Positions 9,090 to 20,188 of a stretch of 64,000 nt of DNA are shown piece after piece (positions within the stretch are counted from its first letter, which is position 1; every line of letters begins with the position of its first letter). The position numbers and the translations under genes are program-made. Below the pieces are notes generated by a model that had not been told where the DNA came from, ran no database searches, and was given only the letters and a program-made list of their open reading frames with translations. The DNA is from an uncultured Pelagibacteraceae bacterium (GTDB lineage: Bacteria > Pseudomonadota > Alphaproteobacteria > Pelagibacterales > Pelagibacteraceae): positions 1 through 64,000 of the forward strand of contig CACBFJ010000006.1 in NCBI GenBank assembly GCA_902538495.1, written 5' to 3'.

Positions 9090-10057
9090 GGAATTATAAT
9101 TGCAGGACCCGTCAATAATCTTGCTTCTAAATCCTTATGAGCTTGTGCAGCGTCTTTTAGAGAATATTTTTTTGAAACTTTAACTTTAAATTTATTTGTT
9201 AGTAAAGCATCAAATACTTTTTTTGCAGACTCAACAAGCTCTTCTCTTTTGACTGTATAATGAGCAATTGAAGGTCTTGTAAAGAATAATCCTTTGGCAT
9301 TAATATCTTTTTTAACATCGATTGTATCAACGTATCCTGACGCATTTCCAAAAGCCACCATCATACCCCTTATCTTTAGTAATTCGATTGAACCTTTGAA
9401 AGTTTTAATACCAACACCATCATAGACTACATCGATACCGTTTTTGCCAACAATTTTCTCTACTTCAGATACAAAATCTTTTTCTGAGTAATTTATTACA
9501 TGGTGACAGCCATTTTTTTTTGCAATTTCTTCTTTACTTTTTGAACCTACAGTTCCAATCACCTCAGCACCTAATGAATTTGCCCATTGGCATAAAATTT
9601 GACCAAGACCTCCTGCTGCAGCATGATATAAAACTTTATCACCTTTTTTTAAAGGATATGCTCTATGTATCAAATACTCTGCAGTAATTCCTTTTAATGT
9701 TATGCATGAGGCTACTTCATCAGAAACTCCATCTGGAACTAAAACTAATTTTTCCTCAGGCATTATTTGCTTTTCTGAATAAGCACCAATAGGCATTGAT
9801 GCATGAGTTACCCTGTCACCAATTTTAAAAAATTTTATGTCTGACCCGACTTCTTCAATTATTCCACAAGACTCAAGACCTATACCACTCGGTAATGGAA
9901 TAGGATAAAGTCCAGTTCTATGATAAACATCAATATAATTTAAACCGATAGATAAATTTTTAATCAAGACTTCTTTCGGTCCTGGTTTTCCAATTTCTGT
10001 ATCTTTGAATGTTAAAACCTCAGGTCCACCAAATTTTTCTATTTTGATTGATTTCAT
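9086..10057 (-). CDS. NADPH:quinone oxidoreductase (zinc-free MDR family)
   Basis: Medium-chain dehydrogenase/reductase of the QOR type, which reduces quinones with NADPH. The 323 residues include the GroES-like N-terminal half (LNYIDVYHRTGLYP near residue 38) and a Rossmann nucleotide site AAAGGLGQ near residue 147. The structural-zinc cysteine cluster of alcohol dehydrogenases is absent. It lies 3 bp after the pirin gene in a leftward run doxX-like, pirin, quinone reductase, which suggests a shared redox or stress role; the substrate is not known. Confidence 0.88.
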   Translation of the reverse strand: MKSIKIEKFGGPEVLTFKDTEIGKPGPKEVLIKNLSIGLNYIDVYHRTGLYPIPLPSGIGLESCGIIEEVGSDIKFFKIGDRVTHASMPIGAYSEKQIMPEEKLVLVPDGVSDEVASCITLKGITAEYLIHRAYPLKKGDKVLYHAAAGGLGQILCQWANSLGAEVIGTVGSKSKEEIAKKNGCHHVINYSEKDFVSEVEKIVGKNGIDVVYDGVGIKTFKGSIELLKIRGMMVAFGNASGYVDTIDVKKDINAKGLFFTRPSIAHYTVKREELVESAKKVFDALLTNKFKVKVSKKYSLKDAAQAHKDLEARLLTGPAIIIP

Positions 10058-10060
10058 TAA

Positions 10061-10897
10061 TTATTTTACAAAATTACCACTATGATAATCTTGAACAGCT
10101 TGTAAAATCTCTGATTTAGTATTCATTACAAATGGTCCACCTCGTGCTATTTCCTCATTAATAGGTTTTCCTGAAATGACTAAGAATTTAGCATTAATTT
10201 TTGCAGATACTTTTAAATTTTCACCTCGTGATAACAATACCAGAGTACTGTCTTTTACTTTAGTATGTTTTTTTTCACCAATTTCTATTTCACCATTTAT
10301 TAAATATATAAATGAATTATGAGTAGAAGGAATCTTAAAATCAAATTTTTTACCTTTGTTTAGTTCAACGTCAAAATAAATAGGTTCAACATTATGACCT
10401 TTTACAGGACCTTCTGCTTTTTCAAATTTACCAGCTATGACCTTGATTTGTTTATCTTTATCTTTATGAATTTTCATTTTATCAGCATCAATATAAATAT
10501 ATTCAGGTTTACTCATTTTCAGTTTTGCTGGCATATTAATCCATAATTGAAAACCATGTAATTTACCTTCTTTCATTGCAGGCATTTCCGAGTGAATTAT
10601 CCCGCTTCCTGTTTTCATCCATTGAACATCTCCTGCCGACATTTTTCCTTCACCACCTGTACTATCTTTATGTTCAAAGTCACCTGCAAGCATATATGTT
10701 ACTGTCTCGATACCTCTATGAGGATGGGGAGGAAAACCAGCAATATAGTCCTCGCTGTTCTCAGAGCCAAATTCATCTAGCATTAAGAATGGATCAAAAT
10801 AATTAGGCTCCACTCCAATGCTTCTTTTGAGTTTCACTCCTGCACCATCTGACGAATTAATTGGTTTTATAATTTTCTGAATTTCAATTGAACTCAT
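10061..10897 (-). CDS. pirin family protein
   Basis: Bicupin of the pirin family; some members are quercetinases, others act as regulators, so the role here is open. The 278-residue protein shows the N-terminal metal-binding motif FPPHPHRGIETVTYML near residues 55-70 and a further His in GSGIIHSEMP and Glu in that segment, as expected for pirin metal ligands. The C-terminal cupin repeat ends with GGPFVMNTKSEI, a typical pirin tail. It is 6 bp downstream of the DoxX-like gene and 3 bp before the quinone reductase. Confidence 0.88.
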   Translation of the reverse strand: MSSIEIQKIIKPINSSDGAGVKLKRSIGVEPNYFDPFLMLDEFGSENSEDYIAGFPPHPHRGIETVTYMLAGDFEHKDSTGGEGKMSAGDVQWMKTGSGIIHSEMPAMKEGKLHGFQLWINMPAKLKMSKPEYIYIDADKMKIHKDKDKQIKVIAGKFEKAEGPVKGHNVEPIYFDVELNKGKKFDFKIPSTHNSFIYLINGEIEIGEKKHTKVKDSTLVLLSRGENLKVSAKINAKFLVISGKPINEEIARGGPFVMNTKSEILQAVQDYHSGNFVK

Positions 10898-10903
10898 AAT
10901 TTT

Positions 10904-11314
10904 TTATTTATTGTTACCTTTTATAAAAAAGAATAATCCACTTACTAGTAGAAATATTTGCACACTAGAAAATAATTTTGTTGTTATAAACCAATCAGAA
11001 TGTGCTACCACGAGAATACTTGACATTAATAAAACTATATTAAGTCCAGCTAATCTTGTTAATATGTTACCTAAAGGATTTTTTATAAAAGCTGCTATTA
11101 TAATAATAATTCCTGATAATAGTTCTGATAAGGCTACAGTAGATGCTAAGATTGGGTGTAAATCATAATACTCTACAAGACCCTCCGGAGGGAGAGGAAA
11201 TTTTTTAGACCCATAAATTATGAAAGCTATACCAAGAATAAATCTAAGCGAAAGTGAGGCTAATGCCTCAAAATTTTGAAGATAATTATCAATTTTTTTA
11301 TCAAAGTTGTTCAT
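10904..11314 (-). CDS. DoxX family membrane protein
   Basis: A 136-residue integral membrane protein with four predicted helices and the DoxX pattern LSLRFILGIAFIIYGSKKF at residues about 21-39. DoxX proteins are associated with redox homeostasis and thiosulfate:quinone reduction in some organisms, but bacterial relatives are mostly uncharacterised. It is the first gene of the leftward doxX, pirin, quinone reductase run. The 57 bp between it and the HAD gene upstream are AT rich and are the likeliest promoter location. Confidence 0.82.
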   Translation of the reverse strand: MNNFDKKIDNYLQNFEALASLSLRFILGIAFIIYGSKKFPLPPEGLVEYYDLHPILASTVALSELLSGIIIIIAAFIKNPLGNILTRLAGLNIVLLMSSILVVAHSDWFITTKLFSSVQIFLLVSGLFFFIKGNNK

Positions 11315-11371
11315 AAATTTATTTTATTATTATTACAAATATTCTTAATTACAATCATGAAATTTATATTA

Positions 11372-12034
11372 TTAGATTATATTTAATATTTCTTTCAAAT
11401 TTTTAATTACATGCTTTGGTTTAAAATCAAGTTTGTCAAAAATATTTTTATTTCTGTTTACCCAAATAGCATTATAACCGTAATTTCCTCCACCAGAAAC
11501 ATCCCAGGTATTTGCACTTAAGAAAGCGACTTCATTTACTTTAATGTTATATTTTTTAGTTGGCATTCCATAAACTTTTGAATCTGGCTTATAAATCCTA
11601 ACCTCCTCAATAGAAAATAAATCATCAAATAAATTCTCTAGTTTATTACTTCTTACCAACCCATTTAATAGATGTGGTGTTCCATTCGATAATATAGCTA
11701 ACTTGTAATTTTTTTCTTTCAAAATTTTTAAAGTTTCTGGCACTTCCTCAAAAGTAGATAGAGTTTTATAAAGATCTAATAATTCATTTTTCATTGAACG
11801 ATTTATATTAAAATTTTCCATCGATTTTTCTAAACTATCTTCAGTGATTTCCCAAAAATCTTTATGTCTTCCCATCAAACTTCTAAGCCAAGTATATTCT
11901 AATTGAGTTGTTCTCCAGTAATTTGAAAATTTTTCCCATTTGTCTCCTATCTGATCTTTACATTTTTCAGCAGCAGAATTCACATCAAACAATGTCCCGT
12001 AAGCATCAAAAATTATTGCTTTAATATTTTTCAT
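11372..12034 (-). CDS. haloacid dehalogenase, type II (HAD superfamily)
   Basis: HAD hydrolase closely resembling L-2-haloacid dehalogenases, which convert 2-haloalkanoic acids to 2-hydroxy acids. The nucleophile motif is FDAYGTLFD (Asp near residue 10), followed by an RTTQLEYTWLRSLMG segment (about 41-55) that is typical of type II dehalogenases, SNGTPHLL near 116, and SANTWDVSGGGNYG near 173. At 220 residues it is full length. It is divergent from rsmE with only 17 bp between start codons. Natural substrate is unproven. Confidence 0.86.
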   Translation of the reverse strand: MKNIKAIIFDAYGTLFDVNSAAEKCKDQIGDKWEKFSNYWRTTQLEYTWLRSLMGRHKDFWEITEDSLEKSMENFNINRSMKNELLDLYKTLSTFEEVPETLKILKEKNYKLAILSNGTPHLLNGLVRSNKLENLFDDLFSIEEVRIYKPDSKVYGMPTKKYNIKVNEVAFLSANTWDVSGGGNYGYNAIWVNRNKNIFDKLDFKPKHVIKNLKEILNII

Positions 12035-12051
12035 AAATTAACCTATCATAT

Positions 12052-12753
12052 ATGGGCAATATTAGATTATTTTTTTCAAATCCAATAACGAATGGTATGA
12101 CTGGTATGTTGGATAAATCTCAATCACATTATTTAAATAAAGTTATGAGAATAAAAGAAAATGAGTTTTTTTCTTTGTTTAATGATAAAGGTGAGTGGGA
12201 AGCAAAAATTTTGAAAATTTTTAAAGGCTTAGTTGAATTTGAAATAATCAAGCAATTACGACAAAAAGAAAATATGAAAGATTTGTGGTTAGCATTCTCT
12301 CCAATTAAATCTAATTATCAAAATTTTATGATTCAAAAAGCAACTGAATTGGGGGTAACAAAATTTTTACCTATAATTTTTGATAGAACTATTGTTAGAA
12401 GTATAAATGTTGAGAGATTAAAAAAAATCGTAATAGAAGCTAGCGAACAATCAAATCGTATAAATATCCCATCAATTGAACAAACTCAAAACCTCGAAAG
12501 TTTTTTAAATTCGAATTTAGTAGATTTGATATTTACAGATTTAAATTCGACCAATAAAAAAATTGATAAATCTAAGTTAACGAATAAACCAATTTGTATA
12601 ATCGTAGGTCCGGAGGGGGATTTTTCAGAGTTAGAAAGAGAAAAGATTCTTACTTTTAAGGGAGTTCAAACTGTTAAAATTAATGAAAATATTTTAAGAT
12701 CTGAAACAGCTGTGATATCAGCTATTTCAATCGTAAATTATGCAATTAATTGA
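12052..12753 (+). CDS. rsmE: 16S rRNA (uracil1498-N3)-methyltransferase
   Basis: SPOUT-fold methyltransferase that modifies U1498 in the decoding region of 16S rRNA. The 233-residue protein has MIQKATELGVTKFLPI near residue 93, the SAM knot motif VGPEGDFSELE near 185 and the terminal LRSETAVISA motif near 212, all expected for RsmE. It precedes the cytochrome oxidase operon by 60 bp and could be transcribed into it. Confidence 0.95.
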   Translation: MGNIRLFFSNPITNGMTGMLDKSQSHYLNKVMRIKENEFFSLFNDKGEWEAKILKIFKGLVEFEIIKQLRQKENMKDLWLAFSPIKSNYQNFMIQKATELGVTKFLPIIFDRTIVRSINVERLKKIVIEASEQSNRINIPSIEQTQNLESFLNSNLVDLIFTDLNSTNKKIDKSKLTNKPICIIVGPEGDFSELEREKILTFKGVQTVKINENILRSETAVISAISIVNYAIN

Positions 12754-12813
12754 TAAATTGTCGCGAAAACTAAAGTGTAATTTTTAAAAAAGAGCTTTAT
12801 ATAGCTATTAAAT
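12754..12813 (+). promoter_or_regulatory. leader before the cytochrome oxidase operon
   Basis: This 60 bp gap is the only space between rsmE and coxB and is the likeliest place for the oxidase operon promoter. It is AT rich and contains TTATATAG about 15 bp before the coxB ATG, which could be a -10 element. I could not match a convincing -35 with correct spacing, so a promoter is inferred from position rather than seen. Confidence 0.3.
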
Positions 12814-15263
<2,450 letters not shown>

Positions 15264-15278
15264 TAAAATTATAAAAAA

Positions 15279-16193
15279 TTGATGAATAATATTAGGCTAA
15301 AAAAAAGAAGTTTAAGCCAAGAGGATTTATTTAATTTTTCAGAGCTATTTAAACTAATGAAGCCTAGAGTAATGTCTCTAGTTATTTTTACTTGTGCTGT
15401 GGGTCTATTGACAGCACCAAACCTAGTTTCAACTAAAGAGGCTATAATTGGCATTTTACTTGTTTCATTAGGCGCCGGCGCAGCGGGGGCATTAAATATG
15501 TGGTACGAGTCTGATCTCGATGCTCTAATGACGAGGACTTGTTTAAGGCCAATTCCGACTGGAAAGGTAAATAAGAATCAAGCTTTAATATTTGGCATTA
15601 CCCTATCAATTGTTTCCGTAGTAGCCTTAGATTATTTTACAAATAGGATTTCAGCTGCAATATTACTTTTAACAATATTGTTCTATGTATTTGTTTATAC
15701 AATCTGGCTTAAGAGAAGAACGCCCCAAAATATTGTTATTGGTGGGGCTGCAGGTGCATTTCCACCAGTTATAGGATGGACTATTTCTACAGGTTCGCTT
15801 TCGTTAGAACCCCTTACCTTTTTTCTTATAATTTTTTTTTGGACTCCTTCACACTTTTGGGCTTTGAGTTTGTATAAATCTGATGATTATAAAAAAGCTA
15901 AGTTACCGATGCTTCCATTAACCAATGGAGTTGAGTCAACTAAATTGAATATATTCATTTATTCTTTGCTAATGGTGCCTGTAATAATTTTCCCATTTTT
16001 AATAGATTTTGTTGGTTTAGCATTTTTAATACCATCATTGATGCTTACTTTTTACTATAATTATTTGTGTTATGAGCTATTTAAGTTCAAAAAAGATAAG
16101 TTTAATCCCAAAATAGCTAAAACTATATTTGGATATTCAATACTTTATTTATTTTTGATTTTCGTCCTATTTTTGATAGATAAAATTGTATGA
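15279..16193 (+). CDS. ctaB: protoheme IX farnesyltransferase (heme O synthase)
   Basis: Converts heme B to heme O, the first step towards the heme A of the oxidase. A 304-residue UbiA-superfamily membrane protein with LMKPRVMSLVIFT near residue 26, the first metal motif NMWYESDLDALMTRT near 69, RPIPTGKV shortly after, and the second segment FFWTPSHFWALSLY near 187 that is diagnostic of CyoE/CtaB. Its TGA overlaps the ATG of the next small ORF by 4 bp (ATGA). A retinal/quinone prenyltransferase role is ruled out by these motifs. Confidence 0.96.
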   Translation: MMNNIRLKKRSLSQEDLFNFSELFKLMKPRVMSLVIFTCAVGLLTAPNLVSTKEAIIGILLVSLGAGAAGALNMWYESDLDALMTRTCLRPIPTGKVNKNQALIFGITLSIVSVVALDYFTNRISAAILLLTILFYVFVYTIWLKRRTPQNIVIGGAAGAFPPVIGWTISTGSLSLEPLTFFLIIFFWTPSHFWALSLYKSDDYKKAKLPMLPLTNGVESTKLNIFIYSLLMVPVIIFPFLIDFVGLAFLIPSLMLTFYYNYLCYELFKFKKDKFNPKIAKTIFGYSILYLFLIFVLFLIDKIV

Positions 16194-16315
16194 TAACACC
16201 CGATAAAAAAACAAAAAGAAAAAACATTTTTACTGCATTAGCAATTATTGCTTTTATGATTTTTCTTTTCTTTTTTACTTTATATAACACAGGAGTATTT
16301 GACAGGGCCATATGA
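16190..16315 (+). CDS. 41-residue CoxF-like single-helix protein of the oxidase operon
   Basis: A tiny gene that closes the gap between ctaB and ctaG exactly. Translation gives 41 residues: a basic N terminus rich in Lys (residues 6-12), one hydrophobic helix (about 13-31, IFTALAIIAFMIFLFFF), and a short polar tail YNTGVFDRAI. It overlaps ctaB by ATGA at its start and ctaG by ATGA at its end, which argues strongly for translational coupling and a real gene. Alphaproteobacterial oxidase operons often have a small CoxF protein in this slot; its role is not known. Confidence 0.75.
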   Translation: MITPDKKTKRKNIFTALAIIAFMIFLFFFTLYNTGVFDRAI

Positions 16316-16845
16316 TTGAGAAAAAAAAATTAACACCACTAGTTCTTGCTGGAATATTTGTTTTAATGTTGGGTCTTTCATATGCTTCAGTGCCCTTGTA
16401 TGAAATTTTCTGTAAAGTGACAGGTTTTGGGGGAACTACTCAGGTTGCAAATAAAGCTCCAAAGATTGTTTTAGATAAAGTTGTTAGTGTGAGATTTGAC
16501 ACAAATGTGAACAATTTGCCTTGGGATTTTAAGGCTAAGTCTAATGTGATGGATGTAAAAGTTGGTCAAGTTAATAAAATTGAGTTTGAAGTAACAAATT
16601 ATAGTAATGAGCCAACGGCTGGTGTAGCGAGTTTTAATGTTTCACCATCAAGTTTTGGAAAATACTATAGCAAATTAGGCTGTTTTTGTTTTGAAAAGCA
16701 AGAGTTGAAAGCTGGAGAAAAGGCTACGTATGTGATGACTTTTTATTTAGATCCTGAGATGGTTAATGATGCAACTGTTAAAAATCTTGAGGATGTAACA
16801 ATGTCGTATACTTTTTTCTCGACAGATTACTATAAACAATCATAA
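16312..16845 (+). CDS. ctaG: cytochrome c oxidase assembly protein CtaG (Cox11 family)
   Basis: Membrane-anchored copper chaperone that delivers CuB to subunit I. The 177-residue protein has an N-terminal membrane helix (about 8-26) with SVPLYEIFCKVTGFGGTTQ following it, which is the family hallmark, and the copper-binding CFCFEKQ motif near residue 124. The C-terminal FYLDPEM and SYTFF segments are also typical. It overlaps the upstream 41-residue gene by 4 bp and is followed 7 bp later by coxC. Confidence 0.96.
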   Translation: MIEKKKLTPLVLAGIFVLMLGLSYASVPLYEIFCKVTGFGGTTQVANKAPKIVLDKVVSVRFDTNVNNLPWDFKAKSNVMDVKVGQVNKIEFEVTNYSNEPTAGVASFNVSPSSFGKYYSKLGCFCFEKQELKAGEKATYVMTFYLDPEMVNDATVKNLEDVTMSYTFFSTDYYKQS

Positions 16846-16852
16846 TTAATAT

Positions 16853-17641
16853 ATGTCAGGTGAAAAAAAACACGATTATCATTTAGTTGACCCAAGCCCT
16901 TGGCCAATTTACGTTTCATTTTCCTGTTTGGTTTTAGCTCTGGGTACCGTTTATTATATGCACTCCGATGTTTCGTGGGGAATGTATTTGGGTTTTGCTC
17001 TTTTAATTTACGGTGCATACATGTGGTTTAGAGATGTTGTTATAGAGGCAGAGCATCAAGGTCATCATACACCCGTTGTACAAATTCATCATCGTTATGG
17101 CATGACATTGTTTATAGCCTCTGAGGTTATGTTTTTTGTTGCCTGGTTTTGGGCATACTTTGACATCAGTCTTTTTCCTAATGAATTTGTAGGGAATGTA
17201 TGGCCTCCCAAAGATATTAAAACTTTTGATCCTTGGGATATTCCATTAATAAATACTTTAGTGTTACTCTTGTCAGGAACGACTGTAACTTGGTCCCACC
17301 ACGCACTTTTAGAAGACGATAGAAAAGGTTTTATACAAGGATTAGTTGCAACTGTTATTCTTGGAGTATGTTTTACTGCTCTACAAGCTTACGAATATCA
17401 TCACGCAACATTTAGCTTTTCAGATCATATATATGGATCGGTATTTTATATGGCTACAGGGTTTCATGGTTTTCATGTTATTGTAGGAACAATTTTTTTA
17501 GCAGTATGTCTTTGGAGAGGAAAGTTAGGTCACTTTAACAAAGATCATCACTTTGGTTTCGAAGCTGCTGCATGGTATTGGCATTTTGTTGACGTTGTAT
17601 GGCTATTTTTGTTTGCAGCAATATACATCTGGGGAAGTTAG
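16853..17641 (+). CDS. coxC: cytochrome c oxidase subunit III
   Basis: Membrane subunit of the aa3 oxidase that stabilises subunit I. The 262-residue protein begins with the classic HDYHLVDPSPWPIY, has several membrane helices, SEVMFFVAWFWAYFD near residue 93, WSHHALLEDDR near 147 and GFHGFHVIVGT near 202, and ends WHFVDVVWLFLFAAIYIWGS, all conserved in CoxC. It sits 7 bp after ctaG and 10 bp before the SURF1 start. Confidence 0.97.
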   Translation: MSGEKKHDYHLVDPSPWPIYVSFSCLVLALGTVYYMHSDVSWGMYLGFALLIYGAYMWFRDVVIEAEHQGHHTPVVQIHHRYGMTLFIASEVMFFVAWFWAYFDISLFPNEFVGNVWPPKDIKTFDPWDIPLINTLVLLLSGTTVTWSHHALLEDDRKGFIQGLVATVILGVCFTALQAYEYHHATFSFSDHIYGSVFYMATGFHGFHVIVGTIFLAVCLWRGKLGHFNKDHHFGFEAAAWYWHFVDVVWLFLFAAIYIWGS

Positions 17642-17651
17642 ATCTGTATCA

Positions 17652-18305
17652 TTGAAATATAAGTTTTTATTCTCTGTTTTTATAATTTTTTTTATTTTAG
17701 TTTTTATTGCCTTAGGTGTTTGGCAAATGATCCGTTTAAATTGGAAAAATAATCTTATTTTGGAAATTGAAAATTCACTCAAAAAACCTCCAGTTGAACT
17801 ATCCCAATCGAATAAAGAAAATTTTTTAAAAATTAAAACGTCTGGATTAATAAATTTTGAAAAACAAATTTATTTATATAACCTGAATGAGTCAGGCACC
17901 CCAGGTTTTGAGGTAATAAATCCAATTTTTATTGGACAGGAAAATTATTTAATTAACCGGGGTTGGATACCATTTGAAAAAAAAGATACTCCAGAAATAA
18001 ACGTATTTGATCAAAATAACATAATAGGTACATTGAGAATTCAGGGCAGAAAAAATATTTTTAAACCTGATAATGATCTAAATAAAAATTATTGGTTTAG
18101 TTTAGATAGGGAAGATATATTAACATTTACAGGTAAGAATTTTTCTAAATATATAATTTATCTTGATGGAAATTATCAATTTCCTAGACCAAAAAAAATT
18201 ACCGCTAATATTTCTAATAATCACAAAAAGTACGCAATGACATGGTTTTCATTAGCGATTTCAATTCTTTTGCTATATCTATATTTTAGAAAAAAGAATT
18301 ATTAA
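17652..18305 (+). CDS. SURF1 family oxidase assembly protein
   Basis: Heme A insertion/assembly factor of cytochrome oxidase in the inner membrane. I chose the TTG at 17652, giving 217 residues starting MKYKFLFSVFIIF; an upstream ATG at 17553 would put about 30 residues inside coxC and gives a non-family N terminus. Two membrane helices flank a periplasmic domain (N-terminal about 5-23, with FIALGVWQMIRLNWK after it; C-terminal about 195-212). Conserved LINRGWIP is present near residue 100. It overlaps thrC by 1 bp. Confidence 0.88.
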   Translation: MKYKFLFSVFIIFFILVFIALGVWQMIRLNWKNNLILEIENSLKKPPVELSQSNKENFLKIKTSGLINFEKQIYLYNLNESGTPGFEVINPIFIGQENYLINRGWIPFEKKDTPEINVFDQNNIIGTLRIQGRKNIFKPDNDLNKNYWFSLDREDILTFTGKNFSKYIIYLDGNYQFPRPKKITANISNNHKKYAMTWFSLAISILLLYLYFRKKNY

Positions 18306-19678
18306 TGAATTACATAAGTACAAGAAACAATCATAAAAACTTTACTTTTAGAGACGTTTTCCTAAAAGGTTTGGCTGACGATGGGGGACTATTTGTTCCC
18401 AAGTCAATTAAACCTTTTAAAAAGGAAGAATTAAACAATCTAAAAAACCTTAGTTACAATGATTTAGCAGCTGAAATAATTTATCCATTTATAGGAGATT
18501 TCATGCCTAAAGATGATCTAATCTCTTTGATTTCAAAATCATATTCAAATTTCAGATCCGACGACGTTGTTAAAATATCAGATCTAGGAGATTTAAAAGT
18601 ATTAGAATTGTTTCATGGACCTACACTTGCTTTTAAAGATATCGCAATGCAACTAATAGGTAATTTTTATCAATATCATTTAGGCCGTGATCAAAAAAAA
18701 ATTAATATAATAGTAGCAACTTCAGGTGATACAGGTGCTGCTGCCATAGACGCTTTAAAGGGAAAAAATAATTTAAATGTTTTTGTGCTACACCCTAACA
18801 ATAAAATTTCGCCAGTGCAAAGAAGACTAATGACAATACATGAGGAGAGTAATGTATTTAACATTGCGGTGGAGGGTAATTTTGACGATTGCCAAAATTT
18901 AGTAAAAGCAATGTTTAATGACGAAAAATTTTCTAAAGCAATCAATATGTCGGGTGTAAATTCAATTAATTGGGCAAGAATTATTGCTCAATCAGTGTAT
19001 TATTTTTACGCTTACTTTAAAGTTGGAAATGGTCAACCTTTGTCCTTTTCTGTTCCAACAGGAAACTTCGGTGATATTTACGCTGGCTATTTAGCAAAAA
19101 AATTAGGTCTTCCAATTGATAAACTAATCGTAGCTACAAATAAAAATGACATACTGCATAGAGCTATATCTGGTGGTGATTATAGTCAAAAGAAAGTTGA
19201 GGAAACAAATACACCAAGCATGGATATACAGATAGCAAGTAATTTCGAAAGACTTTTATACGACGTAAAAGATTGTAACTCGGATGTTACAAAAGATGTA
19301 ATGGCTGAAATAAGAAATAACACTTATAAAATTGATAAAAATGACTTAGATAAAATCAAAAAGAATTTTATATCTGAAATGCTTGATGAAAACGAAACTG
19401 TTGAAATGATAAAAACTATCAATGATGAACATCAGATGGTAGTTGATCCGCATACTGCAGTGGGTATTGGCGCTGTGCGAAAATTGAGATTGGAAAAAAA
19501 TTGTGTTGTATTATCAACTGCACACCCATGTAAATTTCCAAAAGCAATAGAAGATGCAATTTCAAAAACTGAAAATTTACCAGATAGTCTGAAATACGTT
19601 AATGACAGAAAAGAAAAATTTGAACTTCTATCAAATGATATTGAAAAAGTTAAAAAATATGTGATGAATTCAATATGA
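18305..19678 (+). CDS. thrC: threonine synthase
   Basis: Converts O-phosphohomoserine to threonine with PLP. The 457-residue protein starts MNYISTRNN, a typical ThrC beginning, has the PLP lysine in GPTLAFKDIAMQ near residue 107, the phosphate-binding SGDTGAAAIDALKG near 140, and SVPTGNFGDIYAGY near 249. The homoserine kinase that makes its substrate is encoded 1 kb away on the other strand (thrB). It is the first gene after the oxidase operon and overlaps the peroxiredoxin start by 4 bp. Confidence 0.96.
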   Translation: MNYISTRNNHKNFTFRDVFLKGLADDGGLFVPKSIKPFKKEELNNLKNLSYNDLAAEIIYPFIGDFMPKDDLISLISKSYSNFRSDDVVKISDLGDLKVLELFHGPTLAFKDIAMQLIGNFYQYHLGRDQKKINIIVATSGDTGAAAIDALKGKNNLNVFVLHPNNKISPVQRRLMTIHEESNVFNIAVEGNFDDCQNLVKAMFNDEKFSKAINMSGVNSINWARIIAQSVYYFYAYFKVGNGQPLSFSVPTGNFGDIYAGYLAKKLGLPIDKLIVATNKNDILHRAISGGDYSQKKVEETNTPSMDIQIASNFERLLYDVKDCNSDVTKDVMAEIRNNTYKIDKNDLDKIKKNFISEMLDENETVEMIKTINDEHQMVVDPHTAVGIGAVRKLRLEKNCVVLSTAHPCKFPKAIEDAISKTENLPDSLKYVNDRKEKFELLSNDIEKVKKYVMNSI

Positions 19679-20163
19679 AACTTAAAATAAAAGACCAACT
19701 ACCAGACACAGAAGTTTTTCAACTTGTTGATGGAGAGCCACAAAAAAACAAATTAAGAGAAATTATTGGTAATGGTAAAATTATTTTGTTTGGTTTACCT
19801 GGGGCATTTACATCAACTTGCTCTAAACTTCATCTTCCAGGCTTTGTGGCAAATGCAGATAAAATCAAAGCAAAAGGAATAGAACAAATATTTTGTCTAT
19901 CTGTCAACGATCCTTATGTAATGAATGGTTGGGGAGAGATAAATAATACTACAGGTAAAATAAAAATGTTATCCGATCCTTATTTGTTATTCACAAAAGC
20001 AATTGGTGCAGAAGTTGATCGTAATGCAAAAGGAATGGGAATTAGATCAAATCGTTATTTAATAGTAATTGAAAATTTCACAGTTGTTAATATTCACGAA
20101 GAAAAAGAGACTAAAGAGTGTGGTTTAACTTCCGCAGAAAATTTATTAAATAATTTACTATAA
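19675..20163 (+). CDS. peroxiredoxin (Prx5 type)
   Basis: Thiol peroxidase that reduces hydrogen and organic peroxides. The 162-residue protein has the peroxidatic cysteine at Cys49 in LPGAFTSTCSKLHLPGF, the Prx5-type context, and a Cys149 in ETKECGLTSAE near the C terminus that could be the resolving cysteine. Conserved MNGWG lies near residue 83. There is no fused glutaredoxin domain. It ends the rightward transcription unit; a hairpin follows immediately. Confidence 0.92.
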   Translation: MKLKIKDQLPDTEVFQLVDGEPQKNKLREIIGNGKIILFGLPGAFTSTCSKLHLPGFVANADKIKAKGIEQIFCLSVNDPYVMNGWGEINNTTGKIKMLSDPYLLFTKAIGAEVDRNAKGMGIRSNRYLIVIENFTVVNIHEEKETKECGLTSAENLLNNLL

Positions 20164-20166
20164 GTT

Positions 20167-20185
20167 ATGCGCTTTCCAAGCGCAT
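20167..20185. terminator. hairpin between convergent peroxiredoxin and rnhA
   Basis: A perfect 8-bp inverted repeat, ATGCGCTT then a TCC loop then AAGCGCAT, fills most of the 25 bp between two convergent stop codons. It is unusually GC rich for this window. A short run of T follows on the + strand (GCTTTAATT). The structure is symmetric and could terminate both strands. The hairpin is seen directly; terminator function is inferred from position. Confidence 0.7.
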
Positions 20186-20188
20186 GCT

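Noticed and set aside
11315-11371. Small RNA or short ORF between the DoxX-like and HAD genes
   Set aside because: 57 bp of AT-rich sequence without a stable stem or a start with ribosome site; best seen as a promoter region.
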